Assembly (NCBI RefSeq): GCF_036370855.1
Contig: NC_088105.1
Location: forward strand, 12,281,619 to 12,345,618
Direction of reading: 5' to 3'
Length of the DNA stretch: 64,000 bases
From: Dromaius novaehollandiae
Lineage: Eukaryota; Chordata; Aves; Casuariiformes; Dromaiidae
The translations under genes and the position numbers were made by a program. The notes under the pieces are model-generated. The model was given only the letters and a program-made list of their open reading frames with translations. It searched no databases and had not been told where the DNA came from. Every line of letters starts with the position of its first letter. The stretch's first letter is position 1. This document shows, piece by piece, positions 36,216-59,800 of this stretch.

Positions 36216-38955
36216 CATGGGAAAGTGACTGAACATAATGCAACAGATTGTAAAGGAAAAATGCTAGTCATGATCAGACTACATTTTAGTAGCATAAGAT
36301 AGCTGTACATGGCTATATTCTAATTGTATACATCTGTATACAGTATGTGAGAGAGCATCACTTTATAAGCAAGTATTCTGGCACAATCTATATTATTGTC
36401 TTTCAGCATGTTCAGATAGACAAGTGCTATATGTTACCATACAGATGGAAAATAACCAAAGAGCGAGGAGGAGAACTGAAATGGCCATTATTAACACTTG
36501 TGCCACGTTTTCCTATTTCCTCACCTATCCTGTATTTTACACAAAAAAATAAATGAGGTGGAACACTAGCATTTCTGTACCTGTGGTATTTCAGATTAAA
36601 AATTATCAAATTAAGTACCAATGTATTTTAAACAGTTAGGTTTGTTTAGAATTTATTTGAAAGCAGAGACACTTAAAAATATCATCTCAATATCTTTCTG
36701 TTAATAAAGAAAGCATTACATTTTAACTTTGAGGCTAGAGCTATGGCTACTTAAAGTGTCTTCAATCAAGAGTGCTAACATTCAAACCATAACACTCAGA
36801 GTTATGGCTCACATGAATTTATAGGAAACTGAAAGCACATGGATAACATCAGCTGCATATAATATGATTACAGTTAAAGGACATCTGTTGTTATGTACAT
36901 TTCAACATAAATTAGGGTTATGTATTTTCAGAGCGAAGGAGATACTGAGCTCATGAAGGTAACTTCGGAGATTCTACCAAGTTTTTGATGTAAGTTTAAA
37001 TTATTTTGCAAGAGATATGTTGGTATATCAGGGCAATAGGAACTCATCTGGTCATCAGTGAACTCCAGAACTGCTGCAGCTGAGAGGAGATTTGTACTGT
37101 GCATCAGCTATCAGTGCAGATCATCTGTAAAATTATCACACTGAAATATAAACATTTAATTTCTGACTGGACAAAGTTTTGCATTTTTGGTATTTTTGAC
37201 TAAGGCATGCTCTGTACTTCAGAAATCCAAATGCCTGCTCCAGTTGGTACAATAATCCATAGCTTTTTCAAAGAAATACCGTGTCCCCTCTGGCTACATT
37301 TCAAAAGTATAAATCTAGCAGAGTTCAGAAGCACACCATTATTGGCACTTGCCAAAGGAACCTGAAAAGTGAATCTGTATTTTGAATATAATCACTTACT
37401 CTTATACCTCCAAAAACAAAAGCACTTTTCAAACATCTGCAGAACATATCACTGGAAATCTGCCTCTCCTTCCCTGGTCAAATATCAATTCCAACACAAA
37501 AATCTTTGTTCAAATAACATTAAGCCTATAACATAAATGATTAAAAGCCAGGAAATTCAATGTTACTGGTGACACTCCCTCTCTAGCTCACACTACCGGG
37601 AAAAGAAACGGCCCAGTGAAATAAGCAAGGGTTTATTATTAAGACCTGAGAAGTGGAGACTACAGCAGGCATGCTTTCACATCTTTAACTGAGGAAGTCC
37701 AAAAGAGACCTGATATAATAAGAAACCCTGGTACTGAACTATACTTGGCTCAGACTAGTAACCTTGTAGGTCAAGTAAAGTAAGATAAAGCTAGAGGATT
37801 CAAAAGGGAAAAACCTACCACTAAGAAGGCGTGTTGATACGGATGACATACATAACTAAGTACATGAATAAGAATGCTTAAGTTCTGATATACTTTGAGA
37901 ATAATTTTAGAAATGCTACTGAGAGCTTGCACATTTATTTTCTCATAGCAACTACAGATAAAGTTTATGGGTTTCAGTGGTTTTGTTTTGCTTATTACTA
38001 TTCCTGCAAATTCATCCAGAGTCAGTTTTGTGACTCATGCTTCATAGCAAAGGACTGGACGCTTATATGGAAAATAAAAGAAACAGACTCAAAATCAACT
38101 ATTAGCAAAAAAAAAAAAAAGTATGTGCACACAGTCCTCCAGTTTGGAAAGGATATAAAACCGCAAGTTTGAAAGCACAAGCCAACACCTAGTTATTAAA
38201 GGTTATGCAGACATTTATCCAGTGGGCAATTTACTTCACAATTGTCTCCTGCAGGGTTTTTTGAACCTTCCTCTGAAACAACTGGCAAGAACGACCACTG
38301 GAGAGAGGATACTGGACTAGACAGACCTTTACCAAACGACTGAGAGAGCAGATTCCACTTGAGGTCCTCCAGAACCTCAACTGTGCAGAATTGTGTTACT
38401 ATGAGCTATCAATAGAAGGTTAAATCTCAAAAAATAATATGACTCCTCTTAATAATCATTCTGATTTTTTTAAATTAAAGTCTTGACAGTGATAACATGA
38501 CTGCAAAATTATAAACACAGATTAACAACAAGTCACAGAATGATTCCATCTGCTAAGGAAGGTACAAGTTTTACAGGGATATTCCAAGGTCTTGAATCAC
38601 CCTCTGCTATAAAAATTCCATTATGGAACCAACAACACATAAGGCAGAACAGAGTTCAGCATCAAATCCCATAGCTGTACTGCTCTGTGAAGTTAACAGG
38701 GATGAGAAAAGGTCTGTGTTTGCCAAGCAAACAAACTATGGACATAAGAGGTAGGTGTGGGCCAGCTTTATTCAGTCTGTTAATCATGCTCAGTTCGCTA
38801 GATCTACTCACATTTCTAGAGACCTGTGATACTCCATAAGGTTATGGATATATTGTACTCAGTCCTTCATTAACATCCTAACAAGGACAATCTCCCACTG
38901 GCACAGAAGGGCAACTGTCCCACTAGTTTGAGTCAGCAAGTTGTTTCAGTGTTCA

Positions 38956-39222
<267 letters not shown>

Positions 39223-42200
39223 TTAAAAATTGCCACACAAGATTTTAGGACTAGGTATAGACAAAACTGTTTGGTTTCAAAGGACAAATGCCAGAGGAAT
39301 TTAATGTCAGTGAAAGATGCATATTTCAGGGCTCAATGACTTAAACCCTCTATTCAGTCTGCAGACTGCTTTGAGCAAAAAAGGCAATTGTTTTGAAATG
39401 CTAGGCATTATTCTGTTTTTTTATACATGCAGTAGCAGTACAATCTTCCCTTCATGGTTTGTAACTCAACACCATTGAGAAAAACCTCTTGCTTTGAGTG
39501 AGGCAGTTCCATTATCATGGTCTTCTCATTTGCCGTATTGAGGAGAGCCAATTACTGCCAATTTTCAGTGGGATCTCAGTGATTAAATATGAAAACTGAC
39601 CAAATACCCTGAATGTCCTTATTAGAATAAATTTTGCTAGGACAACTATACCAGAAAACATAACAAAAAAGGTTTTGATAAAATCAACAAATTTTTATTG
39701 TACTTCATAAACCCCACTAAGATAGGATTTCATTTGCAACTTCTTGTCAAAGTTTGCAATGGCTTTCTATGTTTAGTACTGAATTCCCAGAAAAACAGCA
39801 TACAACATTCATAATAAAAGGGATAGGGGAATCCAAGGGACAAGCCTAAAATCTGAGAGGAACTTCTCCAGAATGCTGAAGGAAACAGGAGACAGGTTCA
39901 GGCCGCTACAGAAACAAAGAGACATGAAATTTCAGTCTGGATTACAGCCTGATTGCACTATAAAGGAAGTGACACAGCCCATGGTCACTGCAATGAGCTG
40001 TTTAGAGGGCTCTTCTAAACAGACCTTACCTGTTTGTATCTCTCTCTAATTCAAACAGATTTTATGGGTTGTTGAATATCCACAGCTCTGTGGTCATTCA
40101 GTGATAATACTCAGTTTCTCAATGCTACTGGAAAGATAGGGCACAGCTAACACATGAACATATAAAAATTGCAGATGTTATCAATTTGGGCAGATTCACA
40201 AATAATGCATAGTGATTGATACTTCTTTAATCAAAGGACTGTAAACAAGAACTTTTCTTAAGAGATCTAGTTGGAGCATTTTAAGGTTTTTAAGTTTTTA
40301 AAAATCTGTTTTACTTTGACCTGAAAGGGATGAAAAGCGTTCACACAATCAGTGACAATGTCTTGGCTGCAGAAGTGGTAATTTCTTAAACTGCTCCAGC
40401 TAGACGTGCAAAAGCAGATCTGTCTATAATGTGAGGTGAAAAAATAGCAGTGAAGACAGAATAACTTGGCTTAGTAGCTCAAGTTAAACTTCTAAAACCT
40501 CCGTGGACGGAACATGAGCTTTTAAACTGATCTAATACTCAAATTGCCTTGTCTTCACTGCCATTAACCTGACATAGGTAACGCTCTCTCCACCCTGTGC
40601 CTTTTCCGTCCTCCTGACTGGTTGATAACACAAAAAACAGCTGGCTCAGTCATTCTGGCAGAGGGTTCTCTGACACTGCTGATCAGTCTATCTTGAGCCC
40701 CCAAGATTTCATGGGGAATCATGTTGCATTCATCATGCAACCACAAAGCCATTATTCTATAGCAGTGGATTTTTAAACTTCATTTTACTTGGAGGAATCG
40801 CAAGTTTGTTTCTTTTGGCTTAAAGCAGAACATAAACTCCCTTTTTGATGGGACATCCATGAAAGCACCTGCAGATTTGGGGCTCTAGTCTTGTCTATAT
40901 CATCATTTCAAATTTCTTACATTTCACTTCTCATCTGCATTAGTTCCTAGACCCTCCTAATTCCCCTCTGCATCATCTTGGCACAGAAGTAGTCCAGTTC
41001 AAGCCCTGGTCTCTCACATAACTTCCATACATAGTGCAAACATCACTGCAGGATCTATAGATACTCCCAGTCCCTAGTGGCTTCAATCAAAACTCCAGTT
41101 CCTTGCAGCCACATAGTAATGCAGCGTCCTTAGGGGAAAAAACACCTCATCCTCTTTCTGCTTCTTGATCTTTTCCCCACTTCCACTCTTGATTCAAAGG
41201 AAAGACTAGAAACAGCAAGGCAAAAAAAAAAAATTCCCTGGAAAAGGCAAGCTCATCACTGAGATTCATAAGATGACACACAAAAAATGAAAGGGCACGA
41301 TTTTCAATGATGACTTCTGACCGGCATCTTGGAAATGTCTCCTTTGCTGTGTCTGCCAGAGCTAAGCTGTGCATTATCTATTATATCAACCCTCAGCAGC
41401 TATGAATTACTTTCAAGCTTTAGAGAAATATCTTGTAACTGCCAGAGATCATTCTGTAATCCTAAGAAAATTATTTCCAGAAATCATGATTTTGAAAAGG
41501 GGCGGGGGGGGAACCCTCAAATTTAACAAACAACAAATTAAAATAATCTGTGGGGAAGCTGAATTGTTTTTACGTTACCTTGTTTGCTTTAAAAAGCCAG
41601 AAAAGCCAGTGGTTAAATTCCTAATTCACATTTAGCAAAATGCACTACAGAAAATTTAAAAATTTCCTAAAGTTGCAAATGAATCTCATTTGCACAACAC
41701 TGCTGCTCCATTCCCCATCACTATCTGAACAGGCTGAGCATCTGTCACAAATAGTCATGAACTTATCATATCCTTCTAAAAATTAGTTAAAATTCCTCAG
41801 ATCTTGACTGTTCTTTTCTTTATACAATAGCAACAGGGCAGAATATTCCTATGTATTCTACATTTCCCATCTCACATAAAAGCCTCCAAACTTCCAGGTA
41901 TTTTACTGCAATCATCCCTCCAATATTTGGAAAACAAGATCAGCAATTTATTGGCAAATCACTGGCTATGAGATTGAACATTTTTCATATTACTTAAAAT
42001 TCATTATCCATTCAAGCAGTTTGAGTATTTTAAGTTTTGAGCAGACCTTTCACTGTGAATGAACAACAGGAACAAAGACATGACCATACCAGAATCAGAC
42101 TAATGATGAGTTTTGTCAAGAGTTTCATTTTTGGCATCAATCCTAAGGAGGATTTGCAATAATCTAGAATGATTTACGTAACTTCAACACCAAGAAGCTC

Positions 42201-42428
42201 ATCTAGGTACTGTCTGACTGAGAATACACCTGTAGATTTGCCACAGAAATGTGCAGAAACACCACTGGGTAAAAGATTAATGAAATAGCAGCAGAATGGA
42301 AGAAAAGCTGTAAATGCAGGACTAAAGTCAAATAGCACAAAGAAACCAAATTAAAGAAAGCTAGGGTAAAACAATTTCCTAAAACACACCAAGTCTTCCA
42401 TCAATTTTGTTTTGAGCTATTAAAAGCC

Positions 42429-42443
42429 TTTTTTTTTTTTTTT
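42429..42443 (+). repeat. T15 homopolymer
   Basis: Fifteen consecutive T residues, A15 on the transcribed strand, inside a KIFAP3 intron. Low-complexity. Confidence 0.9.
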
Positions 42444-44627
42444 AACATGAAGGCATGTCTTCTTTACTAAGGAATTCCTGCAAAACCGAAATCAGAAAAC
42501 TGTTGAGATGATAGAGATAAAAATAGCTTTGTCCCCTCTTGTCCTTCTAAATTTTAGGCCACTAGGGAAATTGGGAAGGAGGCAAGAAGAAGGTGGATGG
42601 AACATGCTTGTACTCCAGCACCACAAATACTGTGAGCTCAGCAACATAAAAGGAGGAACTCTGAAGGTTGATTTTATTCTCTTTGGAGCTCCCTGACATC
42701 ACCATTTTTAGCATTCAGTTCCCATAAATTCAGGAGTGTCATAGAAGAAGCATGGTTTGACTCTGCGTGGAATGTGCCATCCTTTTTGAAGTTCTACTTC
42801 CAACTTTGTTTACTACTGAACCATTGAAACATTATGAAGCGTTAACTGGCCTATTATCAGAGTGTGTCTGTTCCCTATCAGGGGTCCCCTTTGTCACTGG
42901 CTTCCGTCACACCTTGTATCTGATTAACACACTATAGGATAACATAGAGCTACAGAGATGTGCTTTGTGTTTTCTCACAGCTGATGAAAAACAGATTTTC
43001 CTTTTCACTTTAATGTGGTTGCCCTTTAATTGGGTCTGTAATAGGGTTCATTTGATGCAATTCCTCATACTACACTAAACCTGCTACACAGTAAGTTGAA
43101 TGCTCATTATGTTTAAGGATGTAGCTGGTAAAGTGATATGTTACACTCTTCATTACTTAACCATCCCTAAAACATACACTTTACATGAAAGGTTAAATTA
43201 ACTGTTTATTAGTTAGGGAAAGATTTATCTTGTCTAACTTTAGCTATCCAAAAGTTAGGCATGTAATTTAAGCTATGCACCTCTGTTAACCAAGGAGAGA
43301 AACAGATGGTATGGATCACCTTCTGCAGGTGTTTATGACACCCACCTTAGGATAAGTACCACCAGAGGACAATTTATTCACAGGCTAAAAGATTCTTCCA
43401 CCATTTACACCTGTGCAACCCACAGTGACTTTCTTTGCAGTCAAGCTCATTACTAAATTTATTTTGAGAGGAAATGAATAGAAGTCCATGGTATGAAATT
43501 AATGGCAAGGCAGAGAAAGAAGATGATGTTCATGTCTCCTAAATTTACATGCCTACATAAAATGCACATCTTCCATAGGGTCTATATTGTTGACGGCTGA
43601 AGAGAGGAACTTGTTTTTTCTCTGGAAAAATTTAATGCAACTCCTTGGCCAGCTGTTATGATAGTAACAGAGATCAGTGGTTAGCAGAGGTGGTTTGGCT
43701 CGTCTTCCTTGTCCTAAAACTCAAAGTGTAAGCACTAATGCCAGTAGAAAATCTTACAAAAACAGGTTTATGTGAAGACAAAAAGAATTAGGACACACCC
43801 GCCCTTTCTAATGCTCTCTCCAGTGTGGTTACCATTCTTTTAGTCCAGGTAGAGCCTTTCCTGCTGGGTGCATGCTCTGCCACACAAAGCCACCAGCACC
43901 AAAGTGGGCCGATATCAAATTTAACAGTGCAGAAGCTGATCACTCAAAACAGGCGTCAACAGTACAGCCTGCAGTCCTAGCTACTCTTCTCCCCACCTCT
44001 CTCTATTCGGAACTGTTAGAGGATGACAGAGACACCACAGAAGTGGAGAGTCTTGATAAGTGAAGGTTGAACCTCTTTTCCTGGAGGCAGCACAGCACTT
44101 TTCATGGAATGAGGACACCAAGATGGAGTCAAAGGTTATCTATTTTCATAGTACAGTGCCTATCCAAATAAAGTCCACACCAAATCCCTGTGGTCTGCTC
44201 TTCCTTGATTCTGAGAGAGCTGGCCAACATCTTGCACAGCTGACCCCAAATCCCAAAGCACTGAGAGTTCACACAGCACATTCCTGCTTCTTATGTGAAA
44301 TTCCAGCATTCACAACATGGAGGATCTGTGCCAGGGCACTTGGCTAGCAGAGAAAGATGTAAGCCATTCATTAACACATACCTTTCCATATGAGGCAAAT
44401 TTTATTTGCTTTTCATTACTACGAGTTGGGGCAAAGAATGAGAGCTGGAATAATGCCTTAGGCACAAGGCCCTTCCTGGGGCAATGGACATATGGACAAT
44501 GCTGTAGCTATCTAGAAGACATTTTGCTTTGCAAAAGGCATAATGATCCATCCAGGCCACAGGAGAACCAAGATGGTCCAGGTACAGCTCCTGGACTTAA
44601 AGCTGCTCAAGATACTGAACAGGAAAA

Positions 44628-44639
44628 GGGGGGGGGGGG
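44628..44639 (+). repeat. G12 homopolymer
   Basis: Twelve consecutive G residues, C12 on the transcribed strand. Long G runs are uncommon and prone to slippage. Confidence 0.9.
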
Positions 44640-47600
44640 TAGGGCTCATTAGACTACACAAGCTAATGGTCTGGTTATGGTTAAATATCCTTTGAATAAA
44701 CAAGAAAAGGCAATAAGGGAGAGCTAGGAGAGAGTACCAAAAACCTGAGAGCTTAATGACCTCCTCAGCTCTTGATAATACCATCTATTTGAGGTGAAGA
44801 GACTAAAACTCTCATAAGTCAGCTGACATTTCTTTCCACAGGTTTCCAGTGCAGGCATCCAGGCTTCTGATTCAGTGGAATAGGGAACTTCATTTGCTTG
44901 AGAATCCTGTAGAATACCCTAAACTAGCTATTGATGCCAGGCTTTCAACTGAGCCATCCAACCTGTCCAGGTTAGGTGTTAGGTTCACTAAACTCCCTGC
45001 TTGGTGTCAAGACTCAGCACATGGCACAAAACTGAACCATTCCTAAGTTATCAACACATTTTTCTGTTAACAAAATGGCTCTCTCACATCTACCAGTGCA
45101 AACCCTAGACTTCCCCATATGTACCATGCCAAAGCAACACATCTGTTTCAGTTCATCAGCAGTAAAGTCCAGCCAAGCTATATTTAACAATCATCACTAG
45201 TGTAACATTTCCATAATTTCTGTGACAATTGCTTTACTACAGAAAGCATACCTCCCCTAAGGCTTATATGGCATCTGATTTTCTTCAGTGTTATTTGAAT
45301 CACACTGTATAGATTTTATTGATGAGTGAAAGAAGCATTTGTCCGCCTGAGAAAAAAATCACTTTCAAGTGTCAAATCTCTCTTCTCCAGCATTTAATTT
45401 CTGATTTCCATCAGAGGAACTAATCGTGTCAGCATGTATGGAACAACAAGATTGCAAACTTAATTTTTTTCTTGCTGTGGATTTAGCACTGATGAGAAGT
45501 TCCACCAGACCTAGAGACTGCAATCTATGTCTATTCAGACACCTCAGAAGGTAGTAGCAGTGCAAAGTTTCCACAGGGCCAAACACCTCAGTGTTTACAT
45601 GCTGCTTTACCATATCCTCTGAACTGAATGGCAAAACATTTATCAAGATCTGAGGGTCTGATAACTTAATGTTTGGTATTTTCCCCCATGACCATCCAAG
45701 GTGTGTTATCATCTGCCTTGATTGCAAGTGTTAGATGATGTGCACCCAGCTTATTATATGGCTAAGAAAGCAATGGGAGAGTGGTTCCCTCTGTCTCCCA
45801 GACAAGTGGGCCTATTGGGCTTGCTCTCCCTAGGCAGGCATGGTGATGGTTATGGTTTATGCAACTTATAAACCAACACCTATGTAGCAGAAAGCAGAAA
45901 AGACCTCCTGAGAAAGGGAATTCTCCTAACATACCAATGAAAACTATTCTGATTAAGTGTGGCATTGTCCCAGCACCAAAAAAAAATTTACAAAGAAAGA
46001 TTTACTACTACACAAAATATTCCTAGCATATGCTATGGTTTCTTCTCCCACACCCCCAGTATCAGCTGTATCAGCTCATTTCCTCCCCTTATTCTTCCTC
46101 AAGACCCCAAAAGCCATGTTCAGTGCTTCTTGCAAGTTCGGAAAGGTCCTTCCCATCATCACACCGCTCTGTTTATTCAAGCCTACCATAAAGATTACCT
46201 CTTAAAAACTATTTAGTCAGAGGTTAATGTTGAATGTGAAGCTGTGTCTCAATACACTTATTATTCCAGATCCTACCAAATAAACTAACATTTACTAACA
46301 TAAAAAGAAGGTCTCAGAATTGGAGTTGGAAGGTCATGGATCTGCCGATTTGATGCTATTAATAAAGTAATCTAGCTACTGAAATGCTAGTACCACATCG
46401 TGAGACTTCCCCCTATGAATAAATCAGCCACTAAGACACCTAGAAACTGCACTGACTAAGGAAAAACAAGTTTTGAATGTACTCTTCAGCACAGTGTCCA
46501 GCATCACCTAGTAGATAAAAGTCTTTCTACTGTTTCAACCAGAGTTGTCCCTGGAAATGACTGATCTTGGCAAAATAAACATAATGCCCACCAGAAATAA
46601 GTACTAAGTGCTAATTCATCTTGGTTAGAAATCTTGCCCTTAGTGAATACCATAGCAGCTCTGCCACTGTTTAGTGCAGCAAGATTTTCCTTCCGTATCT
46701 CCATGAAGCAAAAAGCGGAGCCAGATTAAAAAAATCCAACACACAAAAAAGCTTTGTAATTTTATTTGTTACTTTAGACAAATATTAGATTAGAAGGCAT
46801 TACTCTGGAGTATAAAAGGACAGAAGACAATAGCACTATGCAGAGTAGAATTTAGGTTTTACTCTATATAAAACCTCCCTGAGAGCAAGCTGCAATATGC
46901 ATAATTCAACTGAAGATGACAGTAGGAAAAGCACTTAAGCAGTCAAAGATTTTAATAATACCCTTAACTTATAGCTAAGTTGTCTTTGGATATAGGACTT
47001 ACTTTCATGATAGGTACTGTAGATCCAAAAGACCTGGACATCTAGTGAACGCTATAACACTACTATGTGGTGGAATTCCTTTCTGTCAACAGTCCATCCA
47101 ATTAAACAGTCCAAGAAGGATTTTAACAATGAAATGCAACTTCTAAATGGAATCAGTATCAGATTGTTTTTGCTTTAATGAAGAGCACCTTAGAAATATT
47201 AATGCTTCTGGAGTCAAGGACTTGCACTGTACTGTAAAAACAGGATTCTCAGAAGCAGGTTACACATGCCATATATGTTATAAAGGCTGATAAGGCAATA
47301 GGGATTCAGAATTTAGTATTATTTCTTTTCTCTAAGTTTCATGCTAAACGACTATCCCAAAAAGTTTATTCTGATTAATGAGTGGTTGGTCAAACTAAGT
47401 TGTGTAGCTAAAGGAAACCTATCCACAAGTTGAGGACATTATAAACTTCAAGATTATACCAACTGCTTTAATAACCTTCTCCAGCAGAAAAAGTCAGTTC
47501 CAGAATTGCCTCCCACATTTTTTTTTTCCCCTCCAAACAAATACTGGCATCAGGCATTAAAGAAAAGTTGAATAAAAGCTGCTGGGTAACAAGAGCCATT

Positions 47601-47887
47601 TGTTTGGAGAACTAGGAAATAATGACAGCTTGACATACTTATGCAATGTTATTAATAGTTCTTTTTCCCAGTAAAGAAGCATTCTTTAAAATATATTTGT
47701 AGTAAGTAGTTAACTGGTATGGATTTTCAAAGTATATATGCACTTTCCAGAAAGAAACTTGGTATGCAGCCTAGAATAATGACTGTCATTGTCTCATGAA
47801 AATTCATCTTTCACTTATGTGATTAAGAAGTTGCTAATGAAAAATATTTTCAGTCTGCAAGTGCAAATTATTGCTATCCAGTCACTA

Positions 47888-49679
<1,792 letters not shown>

Positions 49680-49978
49680 TCAGGTCTCACAAACAGAACC
49701 TCTTGGTGTTTAGAGAAACATCTAGCTCTTACATGTCAGCTAGACACTTCAATGGTACGTATGTGCAATTCATCTCCTGACAATGCAGACTTTTCTTCCC
49801 CACTCCAGTCAAATAGAAACATCACAGACTGCAGTCAGAACTGTACAGGTGTGGTAATATCAAACCAACTAGACCATTAGTCAGTATCTCTATCAGTAAT
49901 GGACTAATTGTTCCTCCTTTCATAAACAAAAGACCTTCCCCTGCCTTGCAAGAGAAAAGGAAGGGTGCATCTGGGTCA

Positions 49979-57256
<7,278 letters not shown>

Positions 57257-59275
57257 CTAGTTAGGGAATGGAAAGTTTAAAACAAGAATGCAACATTAAT
57301 GAAAGGGTTTTACCTGGCATAGCCAAATGAACAACGTATTTGTGCAAAGAGGAAACAAAGGCAATGCTGACTACTACCCTCTTCCCAGCACCTGAAAATA
57401 CTTCCTTATCACCACTTTGCAAGGAATATATTTTCTGAAAGGAACACTTAATACTGACAGCCCATCCAGAGAAAATCTTTGCTGACTTCCAGGTAGGAAA
57501 TTAAATAGCAAATGCAATGTTGATTTAGATGTAGACTTTCCTGTTGAAGCAACAAGCTTGTCTCAAAAGCTAAAGTGAAGTTCTAGAGAAGCCACCAATG
57601 CCAGAGAAGAAAAAAGAAAAAAAACCCTAAGAACTACTGTTGTAAAAAGCGTTGTAGAAGAAATTCCATGCCATTCACATACATGCAAAAAAAGCACCAT
57701 TAGTTTAGGAAAAATAAGAGTTTTTCCACACATTTCAAAGACAATAGTATGCTTTCATATTAATGGATACATATCAAAGAGACAAAGATTCAAGAAAACT
57801 TGGCACAGTAAATGCAAGTAGGCTGTAAAGTATTTAACTGAAAGGGTCTACAAAAACAGCCTAGACAAATGTTTGTTAGCAACAACTGGGACGCGTTTGA
57901 TCCTGGCTCACTGCTGAAACGTGAACTGAACATTCTCTTGAGCTATCCTCTTCTAGCCCTACACTACTATATGGGATAGCATGCTCATCTGAACATCTAT
58001 ATTAGTTAGACCAGGACGTAACAAGATCACCATTCAATTTATTCACAGTTCTCATACACCTGATCAGAAATATCCTACTTCCCACTTTTATTTAAGCTAA
58101 GCTGAATATTAGCTGTTCAACACCTCTGCAAAGCATCAAGATTTCAAGAAGCAACCACTCCAGGCAAATACATCATTGGGAACTGAAAGGTACCATATCC
58201 TTGCTGCTTAAAGGAAATTCATCCTGAGAAAACACACTTGCATCTTCTTTCAAAATTCAATAACCAGAAAAAAAAAAACATGAAACTTTTGGCAGTCGCC
58301 ATTTCAAGTCAGCATTTGCCAAAACAACAGTGAAACATTCTTTCCCATGCCAAGCCCCAAAAAGTATCTGACCTTTCAGATCCTAGTGGATCTGAATATT
58401 ACCTGTATGAAAAACCTGATTAAATCACAACCTTCCACACACCTAACAGCTGGGAGAAGGCTAATATTCAACTTTGAAAGCTACTGTGGCTACAATTAAA
58501 ATAAAAGCACAGACTCTACCATATTTGCCAAAATGACACAAATTGTTTTAAGCAAGCATAATGAAATGTTTATCTTTTGTGCTTCTCTTGTGAAGAGTCA
58601 CATTACTGACACATTCATTTGTAGTGACATTACAAAACCAACTATTACATGAAAAAAATTTGCTACGCATATAGCTAAAGGCTTCTCCTAAGCAAATATA
58701 AAAAAATTTTTAAAATAAACTATGCCCTCAAATTTCATTGGGCTAGGAAAAAAAGCTGTTTACTCTGCTCTTCGCACTTCTTTCCATGCCTCAATTTAAG
58801 ACGCAAGCATTAAGACTCAAATTTAAGACTGCTCCAACGCTTAACACACTCAGCATTATTCTTGCACACTGAGCAGACCCTGTATATAAGGGTAAGAAGT
58901 GAGAGACTGAAAAATTCACTGACAAGCCAAGTGCCATCTTACATAGGGACTTCACTCCCAAAAAATATAACTGGCAGCTATTGACTATTACCTGAATGTG
59001 CCAGCACTAAGTTGATCTTTTTTGTATTTTTTACTTATCTGAAAGCTAATGAATAAATCCTTAAGTCAATCATTGTTTGGAGACTTGGCTGTAAAAAGTT
59101 CAAACCTCGCCCAGTACCTGGCCAAAGAACAGCTTTTCAAAACATGGGAGTGATACCTTCTCTGCTAGTTTTGACTACTACTGAAAGATGCCCATGAAAA
59201 AGCAGGCACTGCAGAAAAGACTTCCTTATGACTTGGTACAGAAGGCATCAATTATTCCCCCAACTGTAAAAGCAA

Positions 59276-59289
59276 GGGGGGGGGGGGGG
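59276..59289 (+). repeat. G14 homopolymer
   Basis: Fourteen consecutive G residues followed by an A/G-rich stretch. It is the longest G run in the window, C14 on the transcribed strand. Confidence 0.9.
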
Positions 59290-59783
59290 AAAGAAAAAGA
59301 AAAAAAGATTTCTGCCAAACGTGTTCATAAAAATCACCAAAGTTTCGGTGGGGTGCCAGAAAGTTGTGGCCTACAAATGCTGGTAGTTTTGAGCATCAAG
59401 CATTTTATGACTCAAGGTGGAATAGCCAAATCGCCTAAAGCGGTAAGGGCAGCCCTGGAAAATAATGGTCTAGTCATTATGGATTCTTCTGGTATTTATG
59501 GCAATAAAACATGAATCATAATGAACTCATTGGATATTAAATGTGGGGGTCACAAGTACTTTGATAGGATTTCCACAAGAATTTACCATTAATTAACCAA
59601 ATAATTATTTGAAAGTGTTACTGAATTATCCTTACTACTTATACAACCATTCCAAAGAAATTGGTCATTCCCAGCTGAGTGCAGTTAATGCCTTAACAAA
59701 CCAGTCATTAACTGCAGTTACTGATTTTGTGGGAATTATTGTGTTATAAAATACACTCAACAGTTTATAGAAACAATACTTAG

Positions 59784-59800
59784 TTTTTTTTTTTTTTTTT
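59784..59800 (+). repeat. T17 homopolymer followed by GCAG
   Basis: Seventeen consecutive T residues directly followed by GCAG, which imitates a strong 3' splice site on the plus strand. The host gene is on the minus strand, where it is an A17 run, so no function is assigned. Confidence 0.9.

Noticed and set aside
46310..46350. CR1-tip-like stretch (CAGAATTGGAGTTGGAAGGTC)
   Set aside because: Too short and divergent to separate from chance. It lacks the terminal ATTCTATGA-type repeat.
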